Shown: one piece after another, positions 48,653 to 62,134 of the stretch | How the letters are laid out: every line of letters begins with the position of its first letter | Position numbering within the stretch: the first letter of the stretch is position 1 | NCBI GenBank assembly: GCA_011037195.1 | Contig: JAAEAF010001990.1 | Span: forward strand, 62,001-126,000 | Origin: Triatoma infestans | Taxonomy: Eukaryota; Arthropoda; Insecta; Hemiptera; Reduviidae | Reading direction: 5' to 3' | DNA length: 64,000 bases | Notes under the pieces: model-generated | Database searches by the model: none | What the model saw: only the letters and a program-made list of their open reading frames with translations | Told to the model about the DNA's origin: nothing | Position numbers and translations under genes: made by a program

Positions 48653-49483
48653 CTTTTAACAATTTACTTACTGATAAAAATTTTCAACACATTTGATACA
48701 ACTCTTCACGGCCCACTTGCAGAACTTTTTGCACAACCGAACATTACCTTCCTTGATTTTACTTGCGATTTTATCCATTGAAATCAGTATTTTTATACGT
48801 TTAAACGTAAATCTTTCCAAGGTACAAATAAGAATCAATTTAGTGTGCAATTAAAAACAAATAATTTTTTGGGTATAAAAGTAGGTAATTGCTCATGGAA
48901 CATTTTGACAGATTTTTAACAAACAAACATTTTCGTATGTAGGGTTAAATTACGAAAAGTGAAATGATATTAGTTACTATTTTAGTTTTGAAAAACTATT
49001 AAAGGTCCCCTTTGCAAAAAAAAAGAGTAAAAATATTATATATAATCTGTATAAATCGATTTTTTATCTATCGATCAATACAGTGGAATTTTAAGGTATA
49101 CCCCTCCAACAATGTTAACTCTTTGCACGCCCACTGCACTCTCCCGGCTCTAAACGTTGGTCTTTAATAGTGGTAGTTATAGGCTGTGAATTCATACTGC
49201 TAGGTGACTTTCTAGCAGTGTGACTAAGGAATTTATGTCAGTTCGTTAACGTGATTGTACTTCTGTTTTTATTTATTTATTCTCACTCTTAAATTCCATA
49301 GCACTTTCTGTTTTAAAAGTGTTCCTTTAGAAATAAAAGTTTAATTTGATACTTGAATTTCGCATTTTTTATATATAAGTTAAATCGTGGGTAATATACC
49401 TTTTGCCACTTGTTTAGTATTTCTGTTAAATTTGTGTAGATTACCCCTATTATTTTTTTCAGATTTTTGGTACAAACGCTATA
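48653..49483. promoter_or_regulatory. Shared upstream region of FADD and elongase
   Basis: 831 bases separate the divergent start codons. An acceptor (TATTTTTTTCAG) at 49462 precedes the elongase start, so its first exon is probably a non-coding one within this gap. No specific factor site is claimed. Confidence 0.4.
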
Positions 49484-52400
49484 ATGAGAGGATACAATGA
49501 TATGGTCCTTAGAAATTATTCATACTTCTTTAATTTTGAAGAAGAATTTATCCATCAGGATACAAGGGTGTGGATGACAAAGAATTGGACTATAAGTTTT
49601 TATTTTTGTGCACTGTATATGGTACTTATATTTGGTGGACAATATTATATGCAAAGCAGACCTAGGTTTAATCTGAAAGGCGTGTTGTGCATTTGGAATT
49701 CACTACTAGCTGCATTTAGTATAATGGGTGCTTGTAGAACTGCTCCTGAATTATTTCATGTTTTGAAAAATTATGGATTGTACCATTCAATTTGTATTCC
49801 TAGGTAAGAATTTTTTGCATTGCTAATTTTCTCAAAGTGAAAATATTATTCATGTTTCTTTGATGTTAACCAACCCAAAAATTTTCCGTTATGAATGTTT
49901 CTACAAAAAATCTTAAAGATCTTTATCGTGTAAAATAACAGAATATTGAAAATAATACCTTGATAACACGATTAAAATATCTGTAGAAAACATCAGCGCA
50001 TTATTTTTATGATGCACTTTTTTGGAAAAAGTAATTTATTTGCAGTGATTACTTATTCCTATTTTTTTATGTATTCTTATACTGTTATCAGCAGAATCAC
50101 TTTCGGAATAGTTTCTTCAAAAATAAAAAATACAAAGCGGGGTTAAGAAGCGAACAAATTTTGAGGCAATTTCGGTATAGAAGAGGAAGCGACTTTACCA
50201 TTAAAAACAAATTAAAATCATTTAATGAATATTTGTATTACAATATTTTACTAGGCCCGTTACTATGTTTTTGAGATCTATGAGTAATTTTTAAATATCT
50301 AACATTTAAATATTCTATCTTATATATTTTTTACGTGATCCCAATTTTTTTGAAAGAAAGCCATCGAAGATAATATACGGGATAAAATTTATTTTTATTG
50401 TTGAAACAAGTTTTTAGGTCTTCGCTATACTTATTTAAAAAAAAAAATCAGAAATAGTTTTGTTAGTAATACGTTTCCTCGTTTTATTAATAAATAAATG
50501 GAAAATAAAAAGAAAAAATAAGAGGTAGAAAATAAAAAATATTTGTATTTAGAAAACAATAATTTCTTGAATCTTTCTTGGATCCATGTTGAATTCCTAG
50601 AAGTTCAATGGGAAGTGGAATGGGTTTTTTTATTTTGTTTGGTAATGTAACTTTCACTAAAATATTGTTTTATTTGATTAAAAACATGGATAGGACTGCT
50701 TTCGAATCGACTTATTTGAAATTTAGCGCCAACCGTGGAGATCGTCTGGCATTGATTTTATAAACGTGCTAAACAAAGAATATTTTAGATCTCACCATTT
50801 TTTTTTTTTAATTTTTTGGAAAAATGTTACTCATATTTGGGAATAATATTCATCGAAGAAATAATGTTATTTAGAAATTATAAACGGTTTTCATTTTATG
50901 TTTATAAAAACTTAATTGGCATTATTTTTTAAAATATTGCATAATTTTTAATTGCAAGAATTGAGAGCAACAAAGATCTTTCTTCATCTAGGGGTTGCAG
51001 ATCGTTAATTGATTGGGTAGAACTATATTTATCGTACTAACTCGATAGGGTTTTGCATCTAGTCAACGATTCTCTAAATTTCATGTGGCTTTCCAATTGA
51101 TTTAAAGAAGCTTCATCCTGGTGCAGGAAAGGTCATTACGCTGCTGATAGTAAATTATAGAGATATGTGGAGTGTTCACATGAAGCCATGGTCTCATCAA
51201 GCGATTCAGATCCGAGCTTGAATGGCCACCAAAAGAATAACTTGTGAAGAATCACAAAATTACAATTAAATTAAATGTTACAGACATTACCATTTTTAAC
51301 GGTAAAGCGCTTCCACACTTTACAGTTTAAATTGTTAACTTTGGCACAACACCAATGAAGGGCCAAGGCTTGCCGGACGGCGATTTTTATTAGGAGGTGT
51401 GGTAAGCACACCGCTGTCCTCACCGCCGTTTAATTTTGGCCTTTACTACCTAGGTTCACCATCAACTGTAGCTCATCATGGGATGGGTCCACACCGTCTT
51501 TGCCTTCACTGGAATTAACTCTTGAAATTCTTGCTCCAAAGGCGAGTGCACTAGCCACTAGACCAACGCGTGAGGGCACGATATAAATTCTTGGACTTCT
51601 TGGAGAAATTAGAAAACCTCTGTGCTAGTAAATTGAAATAATTTTATGTTGCAAGATTGTAAAAATTGCCCTGTGATTCATTAATGTTTTGTAAACATGT
51701 AAACGTGCTGAATGATCAATTTCTCCCACGTATATTGCAAATCGGTGTAATAATTTTTTTTTTTTTACATTTATTTTATTCAATTTGGTTTCTTTTATTC
51801 TGATTTCATTTAAAGTAACTTAAAAAGTCTTATGTTCTCTTGTACCTGTAATATATTGTTTCTCTTAAATAAAATATTCGGAGTTAGTTTTAGATTTCTT
51901 TATTATGTTTATGTAAGTTACTTCGTTTTTTCTAATAAAATGTTGTGGCCACTTTAAAAGGGTTTAGCGGAGATATTGTATGTGCATAATTCAAAAACCA
52001 AAGTCTCTTTTAAATTTTTCTTTTGATTTTTATTTATTTTTAAGAACTGAGAGGGAGATGTATATATATATTTTATCTCTTTTTTTCAGTTACATTGAAC
52101 TAGATCGAGTTGCTGGTGTATGGACCTGGTTCTTTGTATTATCCAAACTTCCAGAACTCGGTGATACAATTTTCATTGTCCTCAGAAAGCAGCCACTTAT
52201 TTTCCTCCATTGGTATCATCATATTACAGTTCTTCTGTATTCCTGGTTTTCATATACTGAATATACAGCATCAGCTAGATGGTTTATTGTGATGAATTAT
52301 TGTGTCCATTCAATTATGTATACATATTATGCGCTAAAATGTATGGGCTATAATCCGTCAAGAAAATTTGCTATGCTGATTACAACTTGTCAACTTTGCC

Positions 52401-52645
52401 AGATGATCATTGGATGTGCAATTAATGTCTGGGCGGCACAGTATCTCCAGGAACACCAACCATGTCACGTATCAACAACTAATATTAAACTTTCTATTGC
52501 TATGTATTTTAGTTACTTTGTTTTATTTGCTAGATTTTTTTATAAATCTTATGTAAATAGAGGTACAAGTAAACATTCACAATCAGACAATAGTATTCCG
52601 GGTGGTTACACTAGCAATAAATCTGATAAAATTAAAACTAATTAA
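49484..52645 (+). CDS. Baldspot: ELOVL6-type very-long-chain fatty acid elongase
   Basis: Two coding exons, 49484-49803 and 52090-52645, join in phase (AG plus T gives Ser) to 291 residues. It belongs to the ELO family, which condenses malonyl-CoA with acyl-CoA in the endoplasmic reticulum membrane. The catalytic histidine box is HWYHH (residues 147-151); KLPELGDT (126-133) and MNYCVHSIMYTYYA are the other ELO signatures. FLHWYHHITVLLYSW is characteristic of the ELOVL6/Baldspot branch. Several hydrophobic segments fit a multi-pass membrane protein. Start chosen as the first ATG after the acceptor at 49462. AATAAA at 53564-53569 is a candidate poly(A) signal. The 2.3-kb intron holds a SINE-like repeat in the opposite orientation. 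Confidence 0.92.
51345..51592 (-). repeat. SINE-like repeat in elongase intron
   Basis: The minus strand begins CGTTGGTCTAGTGGCTAGTG, a tRNA-like head with box A, followed by a body shared with 16130-16430 (AGCGGTGTGCTTACC, GGCCAAAATT). Box B is degenerate (TTTCAAGAGTT). Confidence 0.55.
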
Positions 52646-54290
52646 TTTACTTAGTTAAAAAGAAAATAATCTAAGATTTATTTTTGATTTGAGACTGCCA
52701 TAGGCGTAAAAAACATTCGTTCATAAAAAAAATTAAAAAGAAAAAGTGGAAGTTGATTTAAAAAATATCTCTTAATGAAATAAATTTTTGATGAATTCTA
52801 TCAGTATTAAAAACTAAATAAAAAAGAACAGAAGTACTAATCTTTATTCGAAATTGCTTAAAGTTTTAGATCTAACGCTCAATGAAATATTTTGTTGTAT
52901 GAAAAAAAAAAATCACTATTTTATACAATATGATAATCCTAGCGGCTTTTGGAGATGATGCTAACATTTTGATAGGAAAGGTTTTTTCAAACTTTTAATT
53001 ACATGTTTTCTGTTTTCATAATTTTTTTTTTCTGCTAATTCTATAAAATTAGACATTCTTGTTCACATTCCGTGATAGTACTCTTAGGATATTAGTCAGT
53101 TAAGTTCCAGAGAGCATTTAGAGAGAGAAAAACTAAATATTCTTAAAAATGGGTTTAAAAAATAATATGTACTAATGTTTAGTTGCCTTAGATGTTACAA
53201 ATTTGCGCATTTCTTATGCTGTAGCACATCTGTGTGTGTGTGTGTGTGGCACCAATATTTTTAGCGATGCATTTTTTGCCTTATTTTTTTTTATTTTTAA
53301 AGTGTATGTACGATTGCTGAATGAATGTAGGTTAATTTATTAAAAAAATAAAAAGAAATTGTAAATAAAATTATATGATAATTATAAATTCTTCTTTGAA
53401 GTATTTTAATATTGTGATAATGTTGTTGAAATTGACCGTAATGTGAGTATGTATGTAAAGTGGAAAAAAAGTGCTTACCTGTTATGCTCTCCAATTTTAA
53501 CCATTTGAAACCTAGTCTTATTTATTTATTTATTTTTTGAAGGATACACTTATTTCTGTTTACAATAAAAAGATTTATGGATTTATAAAAATTGTTATAT
53601 TTCATTTTTCAATTATAATGGTGCTAGTGTTTTTAATTTCCTTTATTTTCATTTGTTAAAGGAATTTTTTTTTTTTTAATAAATTCTTACGGGGAGGGTA
53701 TCAGGTATCAGCGAATAAAAGTGCTAATTGAAATAAAAAAAAGAAGCCTATTTTATGTGTAGATGAATTCTGAATCCCATTTTTCCTATTTTTTTTTTTT
53801 ACTAGCTTTGCCTGCTGGGGGAAGACTGCACTCTTCCAAGATATTATTACTATAGATATGTTTATTATTCATGTTACTACTTTTTATCATTGATCATGGT
53901 GGAGAATGTAATATTATTTGGGAATTGGGCTGAGGACGGACATTCGATCTCTGAAGTGCCGCTCCTGTTTACAAGAACATATTCACTTAACGAATCTGTC
54001 TCCCTCCTCGCTAAACACACTTACTGAAGTGAGAAACACTCACAAGACTTCCTCTTACTGTGATTAATATAATTATTTTGTAATTGTATAATTATAACTA
54101 CTTTTCTTTAAACCTGCAAATTTTTATTCGTTGCCCTGACATAGAGTTAATATAGTACATGTTGGTTAACACCAATGTTCAATAACGTTTGAGTGTATTT
54201 ACACCAAAGCACAGAAGACCAATAATATTGAACAAAACCAAGTAACATTTGAAATGTTACGTCAAAAATTTCTTAAAATCCTCCGAAATC
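52646..54290. other. Elongase 3' UTR and flank
   Basis: AT-rich, with a (TG)n run at about 53229-53247, AATAAA at 53564-53569 and long T tracts. No further gene is supported. Confidence 0.5.
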
Positions 54291-54299
54291 AGTTTTACC

Positions 54300-54500
54300 A
54301 GACAAATATTTCAAATAAAAGTGATGAATTTATATCTGTGCAATCAGCATCAAGTTTAAAAAACATCATTATTGCCATTTTCGGGAAAATTTAAAAAATC
54401 CGAAAAACTATTCTGCAAGTCACATTTCCGGTTAAGCGATTTTCTTCATATTTGGAATTCTAGCAATTCATCTTAATGTTTTGTAGATGGTAGAGCCATC
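54300..54500. repeat. Dispersed CACTTCCGG repeat family, copy
   Basis: Shares CAAATAAAAGTGATGAATTTA, CATCAAGTTTAAA and CGATTTTCTTCATATTTGG with 45890-46500. Interrupted on the right by a GC-rich segment. Confidence 0.45.
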
Positions 54501-56115
54501 CATTCTACTGAAGTGGTCGTCTGTCGGTTCCGAATGGCCTATCTTCGTGTTAGCGAAGATTGTTTTCGGATCCGGCCCCGCAAGCGGATCGGTATTGTGC
54601 CGTGCGAACTCTTGCCAACACGAGGGCGGCGCAAATTCCTTTTCACGCCATATCATTGAACAAGGCTCTTGCCCTTCTGCAGACAGAAGCCGTAGTTATT
54701 ACTTTCTGATGCCCGCAGTAACGACGGTTACCTGGAATGTGGCGCTCTAGGGTTCGGCCCTACGCTCGGGCCATGGGGGTAACTCTGTCCACACCCTGTT
54801 GCTTTCCAGTGTTTCCTAGTAAAATTGTAACCGGATCTGATTCCACTCCAGGAAGCCAATACCCTAAATTGCATGCTGTCGCAAGCAATACATCGGTGTT
54901 CAAATTACCGCTCCCCTAGCCTTATTAGGATAACAACCGCTCACGTGACTGCAATGTGGCCTCCACTGGCTCTGCGCAAACTCTGGGAAGCTCGGACTCC
55001 AATGCGAGTCACATATTCCGAGCCAACCATCGTGACGCTCTCCCCCGAATCGACCAATGGGGGTACCTAGTCCGTTTCCTGCACATGAACGTAGTTTTTC
55101 CTTGCCACGACCGCGATCATGACTTCCAGAGTGGGAACCATACTTACGTATTCCTCAGCCAACAACTTAGGTAGGCTGACAATAGTTCCGGCTCTCCATT
55201 CCCGGATTTAGGACAACTGGCCCTCATGTGGCTCCGTCTCCCCCAGTTCCAGCACGTCAGCGCCCGGCGCGCACTTTTGGCCTCTCTTGGCTTTACATCA
55301 TGCATGTTGTTAAGTTAAATCCGTCAGCGCCTTAGTCAGTCCCACTAGCCTCTCTTCCTGCTTCCGGAACCTGCCTCCTACGATTTTCGCGCAATTATTG
55401 CTTGCACCCCGCAGTTAGGCCTCCTTCCCCCGCGTCCGACTACTAACCTACCCGCGGCAACAGAGGCGGCCATTTTCCCTTGCCGGTTGAGGGCATTCGC
55501 CAAGGTCCGTGGATTCGTTCTTGCCGTCTAAAAACAAGAACATTGTCCCTAATGCCCAGCATTAGAGCAGCAGAGGGTCCCTGTGTCCGGGCCTCCTCGG
55601 TCTTCTCAGGGTAAGCTTCTCTATTCAATACCACCAGGTTAGTGGCGAACTACGCCAAAGATTGCTGTCGGTCCTGCCTTCTATGTTTAAATAAATCCTT
55701 CTTTAGCCAGTATCGCTTCGGCAAGTGTAGTCCGGCCTCAATAGCGAGCGCAGATTCATTCGTTGTCCTTTTGCTCCTCACTGGCCAAAGAGTTTTACAC
55801 CATTAGGCTCTCCCCTGTCAATACGGAGCCTTACATAAATTATCCCAATTAATATTACTGCTTACCCAGTCAAAGTAGCGCACATAGACCCCCCCCACGA
55901 CCATAAACCCTTGTGTCATATGAATGGCTGAAGAGGACGCTCATCCTCATCAGCCAGCACACCACATCATCAGTCATCGTGTCGAGCAGGTTTCGTATAA
56001 TCCTACCGCTGCCACCCCTGTAATATTCTATGCTTCACACTACGTGGGAATAGAGAGACTTCTTCCTCCCACAAAAGAGGCTTTATTCCGTTAGATTTCT
56101 CGCACAATAAAACAC
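54490..56115 (-). mobile_element. Probable gypsy-type LTR element fragment
   Basis: A GC-rich island about 1.6 kb long. On the minus strand an AATAAA (CGGAATAAAGCC, near 56090) is followed by a stretch ending ATTACA at about 56018. Immediately after it comes GGGGTGGCAGCGGTAGG, the layout of an LTR end and primer-binding region in insect gypsy elements. A 63-codon open frame (55443-55634) and other broken frames follow, consistent with gag debris. No polymerase signature or LTR pair was seen, so the class is inferred. Confidence 0.4.
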
Positions 56116-56735
56116 AACTCAAAATTATATATTTTTTTATGTAAAGTTAATTAAATTGTCTTATATAACATTTATATTATTTCCATATATGCGCACATTA
56201 CAATATAATTAAAAATAAATGATGTAACAATAATTACATGATTTAAGTAAAATATAATCTAAATATATAATGTTAATGAAGATTCTCGACCGATCTAATT
56301 TTATTGACCGCTCCTCGAGATCTCCTTTAGTTCTAAATATATAATTAATGTATGCAGAATATACATTTTCTTTTTCATTGGCCATTTATAACCATTATAT
56401 TATCACACTAAATAAATGTATTTAAAATAAAACAAATGAAATGAAATTTTAATAAATTAAAAACGTAAATGAAAAACTAACAATCAAACACCTTGTTCGT
56501 CCAAAACAATAGCTATTAACAATAATATGCATGTACTACAGCAATAACAATGAATATTTTTTATACTGGAGTTGTTTAAAATATTACTAATATAACTAAA
56601 ATAGAATATCATTATTATTTTCAATAAAATGATAATTGATATATAATAGCTGGTTTATCATTTAACTAAGATTACAAAACTTGCATTTCTGATTGCTATC
56701 AAGGACCTAACTGCAATTTTAATATATACCTCTGA
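56116..56735. other. AT-rich spacer, no gene seen
   Basis: Very AT-rich, without coding stretches or a recognised repeat. Confidence 0.5.
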
Positions 56736-56739
56736 ATAT

Positions 56740-59700
56740 GTATTTTCCTCGCCTCTCGCACTTTAAGTACATACACACATACAAACACAAGCGCACGTAA
56801 ATTACACACCCTAGGGCTACCGTTCCTAGGAAGCTCTGAGGAGGCAGCCCCTCCAGCAGACTCGGGCGCTGTGGGCCAATCCCCCACACGCCTTAAAACT
56901 CAAGATTCCGAAACCTCATCAAGAAGAAAAAGCCGGACTGATACAACGGAAACGACCAATGGACCGTAAAAAGGACTTGAGACAAGGTACATGGAATGTT
57001 CTATCTTTGTATAGACCTCTACGCGTACTCCTCGAGACACTTGACATTTACCGAATAGACTTAGCTGCCATCCAAGTGATACGTTGGACCGGCCAAGGTA
57101 TGCTGGAAAAGAGAAATCACACAATCTATTACAGCTGCCATGATAAACTTCACTCTATGGAACAGGCTTTGTGTAAAAGATAAAACCTGAGGGCTGGTAA
57201 TTGGATTTAAGGCTATCAACCCAAGAGTTTGTTGGATAAGGTTAAAAGGTAAGTGCTTTAATTACAGCGTATTAAGCGTTCACGCCCCAGCAGAGGTGAC
57301 TGAAGGAACGGAAAAGGATGCCTTCTATGACATTCTAGAAAGGGCGGTGTGCGAATGCGCAAAAGCTGATGTAAAAATCATTGCCGGCGATTTTAACGCG
57401 AAAATTGGAAAAGAAACAGTTTACCACCCCACGGCGGTACAATTTGCACGATGATAGTAATAACAATGGATGAAGATTGATCAATTTTGCTGCTTCGCAG
57501 GATATGGTGATAGGAAGTATGTACTTCCCCCATAAAGGAATCTACAGTGAAACATGGAGATCTCCTGAAGGTAACACCAGGAACCAAATCGACCACTAAG
57601 TCAAGCTCCAGGCATAAGTCAAATTTGCTAAACGTAAGATCCTTCAGGGGTGCGAATGTGGACTCAGACCACTTCTTAATAGCTGCCCAACTAAGAGCCA
57701 GAATCAGTAATATAAAGAAAATTCGCGGGCCAAAATGTAGTAAGTACAATATTGCTAAGCTGAAGGTAAGCAGCATTCAAACAACTTCAGAGAGATGTTG
57801 GATTGTAAATTAAATGCTCTTGAAGAAACGGATGCAATTGTAGATAAAATGTGGGAGGCATGCGAAGCTATTATTAAGCAGACCGCAGAAGAAACCTGGG
57901 GTTTGAGGAGAACAGAAGAAGAGCGGAATGGTTCAATAATAATTGCGCGCAGATAACGCAACTGAAAAATGAGGCGTATAAGAGGATGATCCAAAGAAGT
58001 TCCATTCGAAGAGCGAATTTTATTTACGAATATGTAAATAAAAGGAGAGAAGAAAAGGGATTGCATAGGAAGAAGAAGAGGGAATGGATGAATAAAAAGA
58101 AGAAGGAAATCGAGGAGTGTAACAAATCGAACGATATTAGAACCTTTTTCCAAAGAGTGAACCGAGGACGTAAGCTGTTTAAGCCAAGAATAAGCACCTG
58201 TAGAGATATAGAAGGGGCAATTATTTCGGATAGGACCAAAGTGTTGGAGAGATGGGTTCACCACTTCGATAGTCTCTTGAACAAAAATGCAGTGGGTAAC
58301 AACCCGGAAAAGAGGCATGTCTAACCTCGGAAGCATGTGGAGCCACCGGACGAAGATGACATTAAGGAAGCCATTGAAAAACTTAAAACCACTGAATGTC
58401 CGGGAGATGATGGAATCCCCGCGGAGTTGTTCAAGAATGGAAGCAGCAACCTCATCAATTTGCGAGATTGAATTCTTAGGATCTGGGTGGAGGAGGATCT
58501 ATCAAGCCAATGGAATAGAGGCATAACGTTACACAAGAGAGGAGACCAAATGGAATGCCGAAACTATAGAGGAATCACACTTCTCTCATGCGCTTATAAG
58601 ATACTCTTTAATATTATTTATAGAAGCTCCTTCCATATGTGGAAAAATAAATTGGGCCTTATCCGTATGGGTTCCGCCAGGGAAAATCAACGGTGACCAG
58701 ATATTTATCTTGCGCCAAATCCTCGAAAAAGCTAGAGAATATAAAGTGCAGACACACCATTTATTCATAGATTTTGAAACTGCGTATGACAGTGTAAATC
58801 GAAGGGAGCTATATAACGCCATGTTAGAAATGAAAATCCCCAAAAAGATAGAATGTTTGCACTAACCATGTCAGATATCCAGTGCGCTACCAGAATTCAA
58901 GGAGACCTCTCAGAAATATTTCCCATGAAGAATGGTCTGCGACAGGGAGATGCACTAGCATGTCTATTTTATAATATAGCTCTTGAAAAAGTGAGAGATG
59001 CTGAAATCCAGACTACTGGCACATTATTCAACAGATTGACATCATAGCTAGATCACGTAGAGCAATGGAAGAAGCTTTCCTCAAACTAAAGTCTGTAGCA
59101 GAAAAGATGGGTTTAAGGAAAATCTATCCAAAACCAAATATATGTGCACTGAAGATGGCCACTTCCCAGAGATCTTTTTGGGCCCATGCAAATTTGAAAA
59201 AGTTAAGAGCTTCGTTAGCGAAGATAATGATGTATCGGAGGAAATAAAAAGACGGATCATTCTCGCTAACAGATGCTACTTTGGCATACAGCGACACCTG
59301 AGGAGTAGCCTAATAAGTAGAAGCACTAAGATTACTCTCTACAAGACACTAATCCGACCGGTTGTGACTTACGGATCGGAAACCTGGAGCCTCTCAAAAA
59401 AAGATGAGGAAGATTTATTGGTCTTCGAGCGGAAAGTCCTTCGTAAGGTCTACGGGGCGGTCAGAGAGGGTAATGCCTGGAGAAGAAGGACGAACCAGGA
59501 AATAAAAAGTCTGTACAGGGAATCAGATTTGTTAAAATTTGTAAAGCTAGAAAGATTGCGCTGGGCTGGACATTTTGCGAGAATGGAAGATAGCCGAATA
59601 GCAAAAAAGATTTAAGAGGAGAAGCTGGAAGGCAAGAGGCGTATAGGACGACCGAAGTTGAGATGGTAAGAGGGGGTAAGAAAGGATGCCGCAGTCATCC

Positions 59701-59815
59701 TTGGCACGAGCAACTGGAAGGCAGCTGCACAGAACAGGGAAAACTGGCGGAAACTTCTGCATGAGGAGGCCATGGCCCATTAGTGGGCTGTAGCGCCATT
59801 GATGATGAATTAGAG
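56740..59815 (+). mobile_element. RTE-like LINE, decayed but near full length
   Basis: Order on the plus strand: endonuclease start near 56960 (RQGTWNVLSLYRPLRVL, AAIQVIRWTGQG), VKIIAGDFNAKIGKET near 57375, a linker (RTFFQRVNRGRKLFKPR), reverse transcriptase segments (ECPGDDGIPAELFKNG; RNYRGITLLS; KNGLRQGDALACLFYNIAL), then YKTLIRPVVTYGSETWSL and ERLRWAGHFARM. It ends GCGCCATTGATGATGA, the usual 3' end of this family. Frameshifts and stops occur throughout and the YADD region is lost, so it is inactive. Confidence 0.8.
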
Positions 59816-59879
59816 TGTGAGTGTGAGAATTTCATATGATAATTTTTATACTTTGTTTAAATATAATCAATCTGATGGT

Positions 59880-60727
59880 GTCAAATTTTCAAAATTGAAT
59901 TGTAGTCATTTGAAGTCTCCTGAGTTCGAAAAAACAGTTTGTAGAAATTGGTTTATTTGTGTGTAATCACGTCCATAATTCAAAAACGTCAATTTTCTTC
60001 AATTTTCAAAATGTTTAAATGGCCGTTTAAGTCTACAATAAGGTAGTTTTTGATTAAAACGGTCAACCGGAAGTGGTCACTCGAATCAATGGATGTCTTG
60101 GAAAATAACTTCAACGATTTTCTTTAAACCTGGTGTACCAAATACACATATACAAATTTAATTTGAAGCAACTCTTTTTTGGAAGATTTCGGAGAGAAGT
60201 GCTTGTTTCTAAAGTACCATCTCGGTAATTTATACGATTCTATTCTCTATTTAATATTAGTAAATATTAAATGCACTGCCAAAGATCCGAGCTTGAGGAA
60301 AATCGGTGGACCGTAAGTGCGACTTTACTGATCTTGTTTTTCCATTTTCTGTTATTTTCTGCAATAAAGATACCAAAGAATTAATTGATATACCAATCAC
60401 TCTTGTTTAAAACATTTTCTGAGTAGGGGGAGCTGAAATGTCATATTTTCCTCAATTATTTTTAGTTTAGGTTCTCCCTCTTTATACTTTCTCCATAGTA
60501 AGAGGAATTATTGTAACCGTGTCAAAATTTCAATATAGAGTTTTCACCAGAAATACACGTTTTGAGGTCCCCTGAATCCAAAAAAGTGGTTTTCCTAAAA
60601 TGGTCTGTGTGTGTATGTAGGTATGTGAAGAGCATAGCTCAAAATAAAAAAAAATCTGGTGTGATTCACTCACACAACTTTCTCTTATCCAGTTTTCAAA
60701 ATTATAATTGACAAACTTTATAGTAAG
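59880..60727. repeat. Dispersed CACTTCCGG repeat family, left part
   Basis: Contains GAATCCAAAAAAGTGGTTTT, the CGGAAGTGG / CACTTCC blocks and CCAGTTTTCAAAATTATAATT. Interrupted at 60727 by a solo LTR and resuming at 62135. Confidence 0.5.
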
Positions 60728-62134
60728 TGTTACGTATTCCTGGTGTTTAATGGTAGTTTTTACAAGTGCAACGGAATACGTAACCTGGTTTACGAAAACA
60801 ATACTAGAGAGCACTGGTGTCAGGGTAGAGACAGCGATGTTACTTAGAATTTTTGTCACACAGAGCACTAGCCTCAGTGAGGTTGCACAGTGTTCTAGCC
60901 TCAGTACAGGGTAGCAGTTTCTCGTTGTACTCAACTAGCCAAGTGGCAGGGCCCTAGTAGCCGCCAACATTATTAAGTTCCGTTCTAACTGTTGAGCTGA
61001 AGTGACGCTAACCAGACCGCATTTTGTTTCTTAGTGAACACTTTACACACATCATTTTGTGAGGTTGCACAGTTACCTCCTAATATCATTATTCAAGTGT
61101 ATTTCAAGTTCTGTGGCGTATCGTAAAATCGCTGTATCACAGTTCTCTTTTTACGCCGTACAGTTGCTGTCTCACGTGTGTAATCTTCCAGCAGTCTGGT
61201 AATCATTTAATTTACAGTTTTCACACTCAGTACGAGCTTATTCAGCAGTGGTGATAATAGGAGTCACCAATCTAAATAGCGTCAATCTCTGGCGGATGCA
61301 CGTGGCTTATATTAACATCTACTTTCAGAGTAAGATAATTTTCTCATTCTTTCCTCTCCTTTATATCTCTACTCATTATTAATTGTTAATATAAGTTGGC
61401 AGAAGCCGTTTATGCGATTATTGAAATCGCTCTGAAGGTAACATTTCATATTATTTTCTCTTTTCTCAGTACCTTCAGTCTCAGTTTAACATTTATTGTA
61501 TTACTAATCGTTTGTCTAATTCAAAGCTAAGTGACTATTCACTGCCTGCTCAACTTGTACATTCTGGGGAGACGTATTCTCTACACTAGATAGAACGAAT
61601 TCTAATTAAAGGAGGTGTACGGAACTGTAACTTTAAGGCAAGTATACGCACCTTAGCTTTTCTTACTAGCCCTCCTAGTGTTATATTTTCTCTCAACCTA
61701 GTTAGAGAATATACAGTTCTGTCTGTAATCTATATATTTCCTACATAGTTATTCTTATGCCAACAGCTTTGCAGCTTCGCTGCTGGTCCTCCGTCGGATG
61801 TGAAGTCATCCTCTCTTCAGCAACCTGTGGACAGCTCTGGAAGGGATTGTTTGCCATTCAGACAGTCAGAGTAATTCCCAGGGCGTACCCACTAGTCAGC
61901 GTTCGTTTTCGAGCTCGGATGTGAGGCGGGAGAACTGGGGAGGCGCTTTGTTCAACAATAAACTTATTATTATTTTTGACTTGGTGCTTTTTCTGTCTTT
62001 GTCGCCCCACCTTTCTATTCTTTACAGCAAGACCTGCCTATGGTCTCCGTACGGAGTTCCTGCAGTGTTCTAAATTCCCGGAAACCATCTAGTGGTGCCG
62101 GATGAACTACTACCGAGCTTGCAAATACGTAACA
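60728..62134. mobile_element. Solo LTR, 1407 bp
   Basis: Starts TGTTACGTATT and ends AATACGTAACA, perfect 11-base inverted ends of the TG...CA type. GTAAG flanks both sides (60723-60727 and 62135-62139). The interrupted repeat reads continuously if it is removed. AATAAA at about 61963 followed by a GT-rich tract suggests a plus-strand poly(A) region. There is no coding region or second LTR, so this is a recombination-derived solo LTR. Confidence 0.85.

Noticed and set aside
57755..58336. 193-codon minus-strand open stretch
   Set aside because: It is antisense to the RTE-like LINE linker, whose plus-strand frames match the family.
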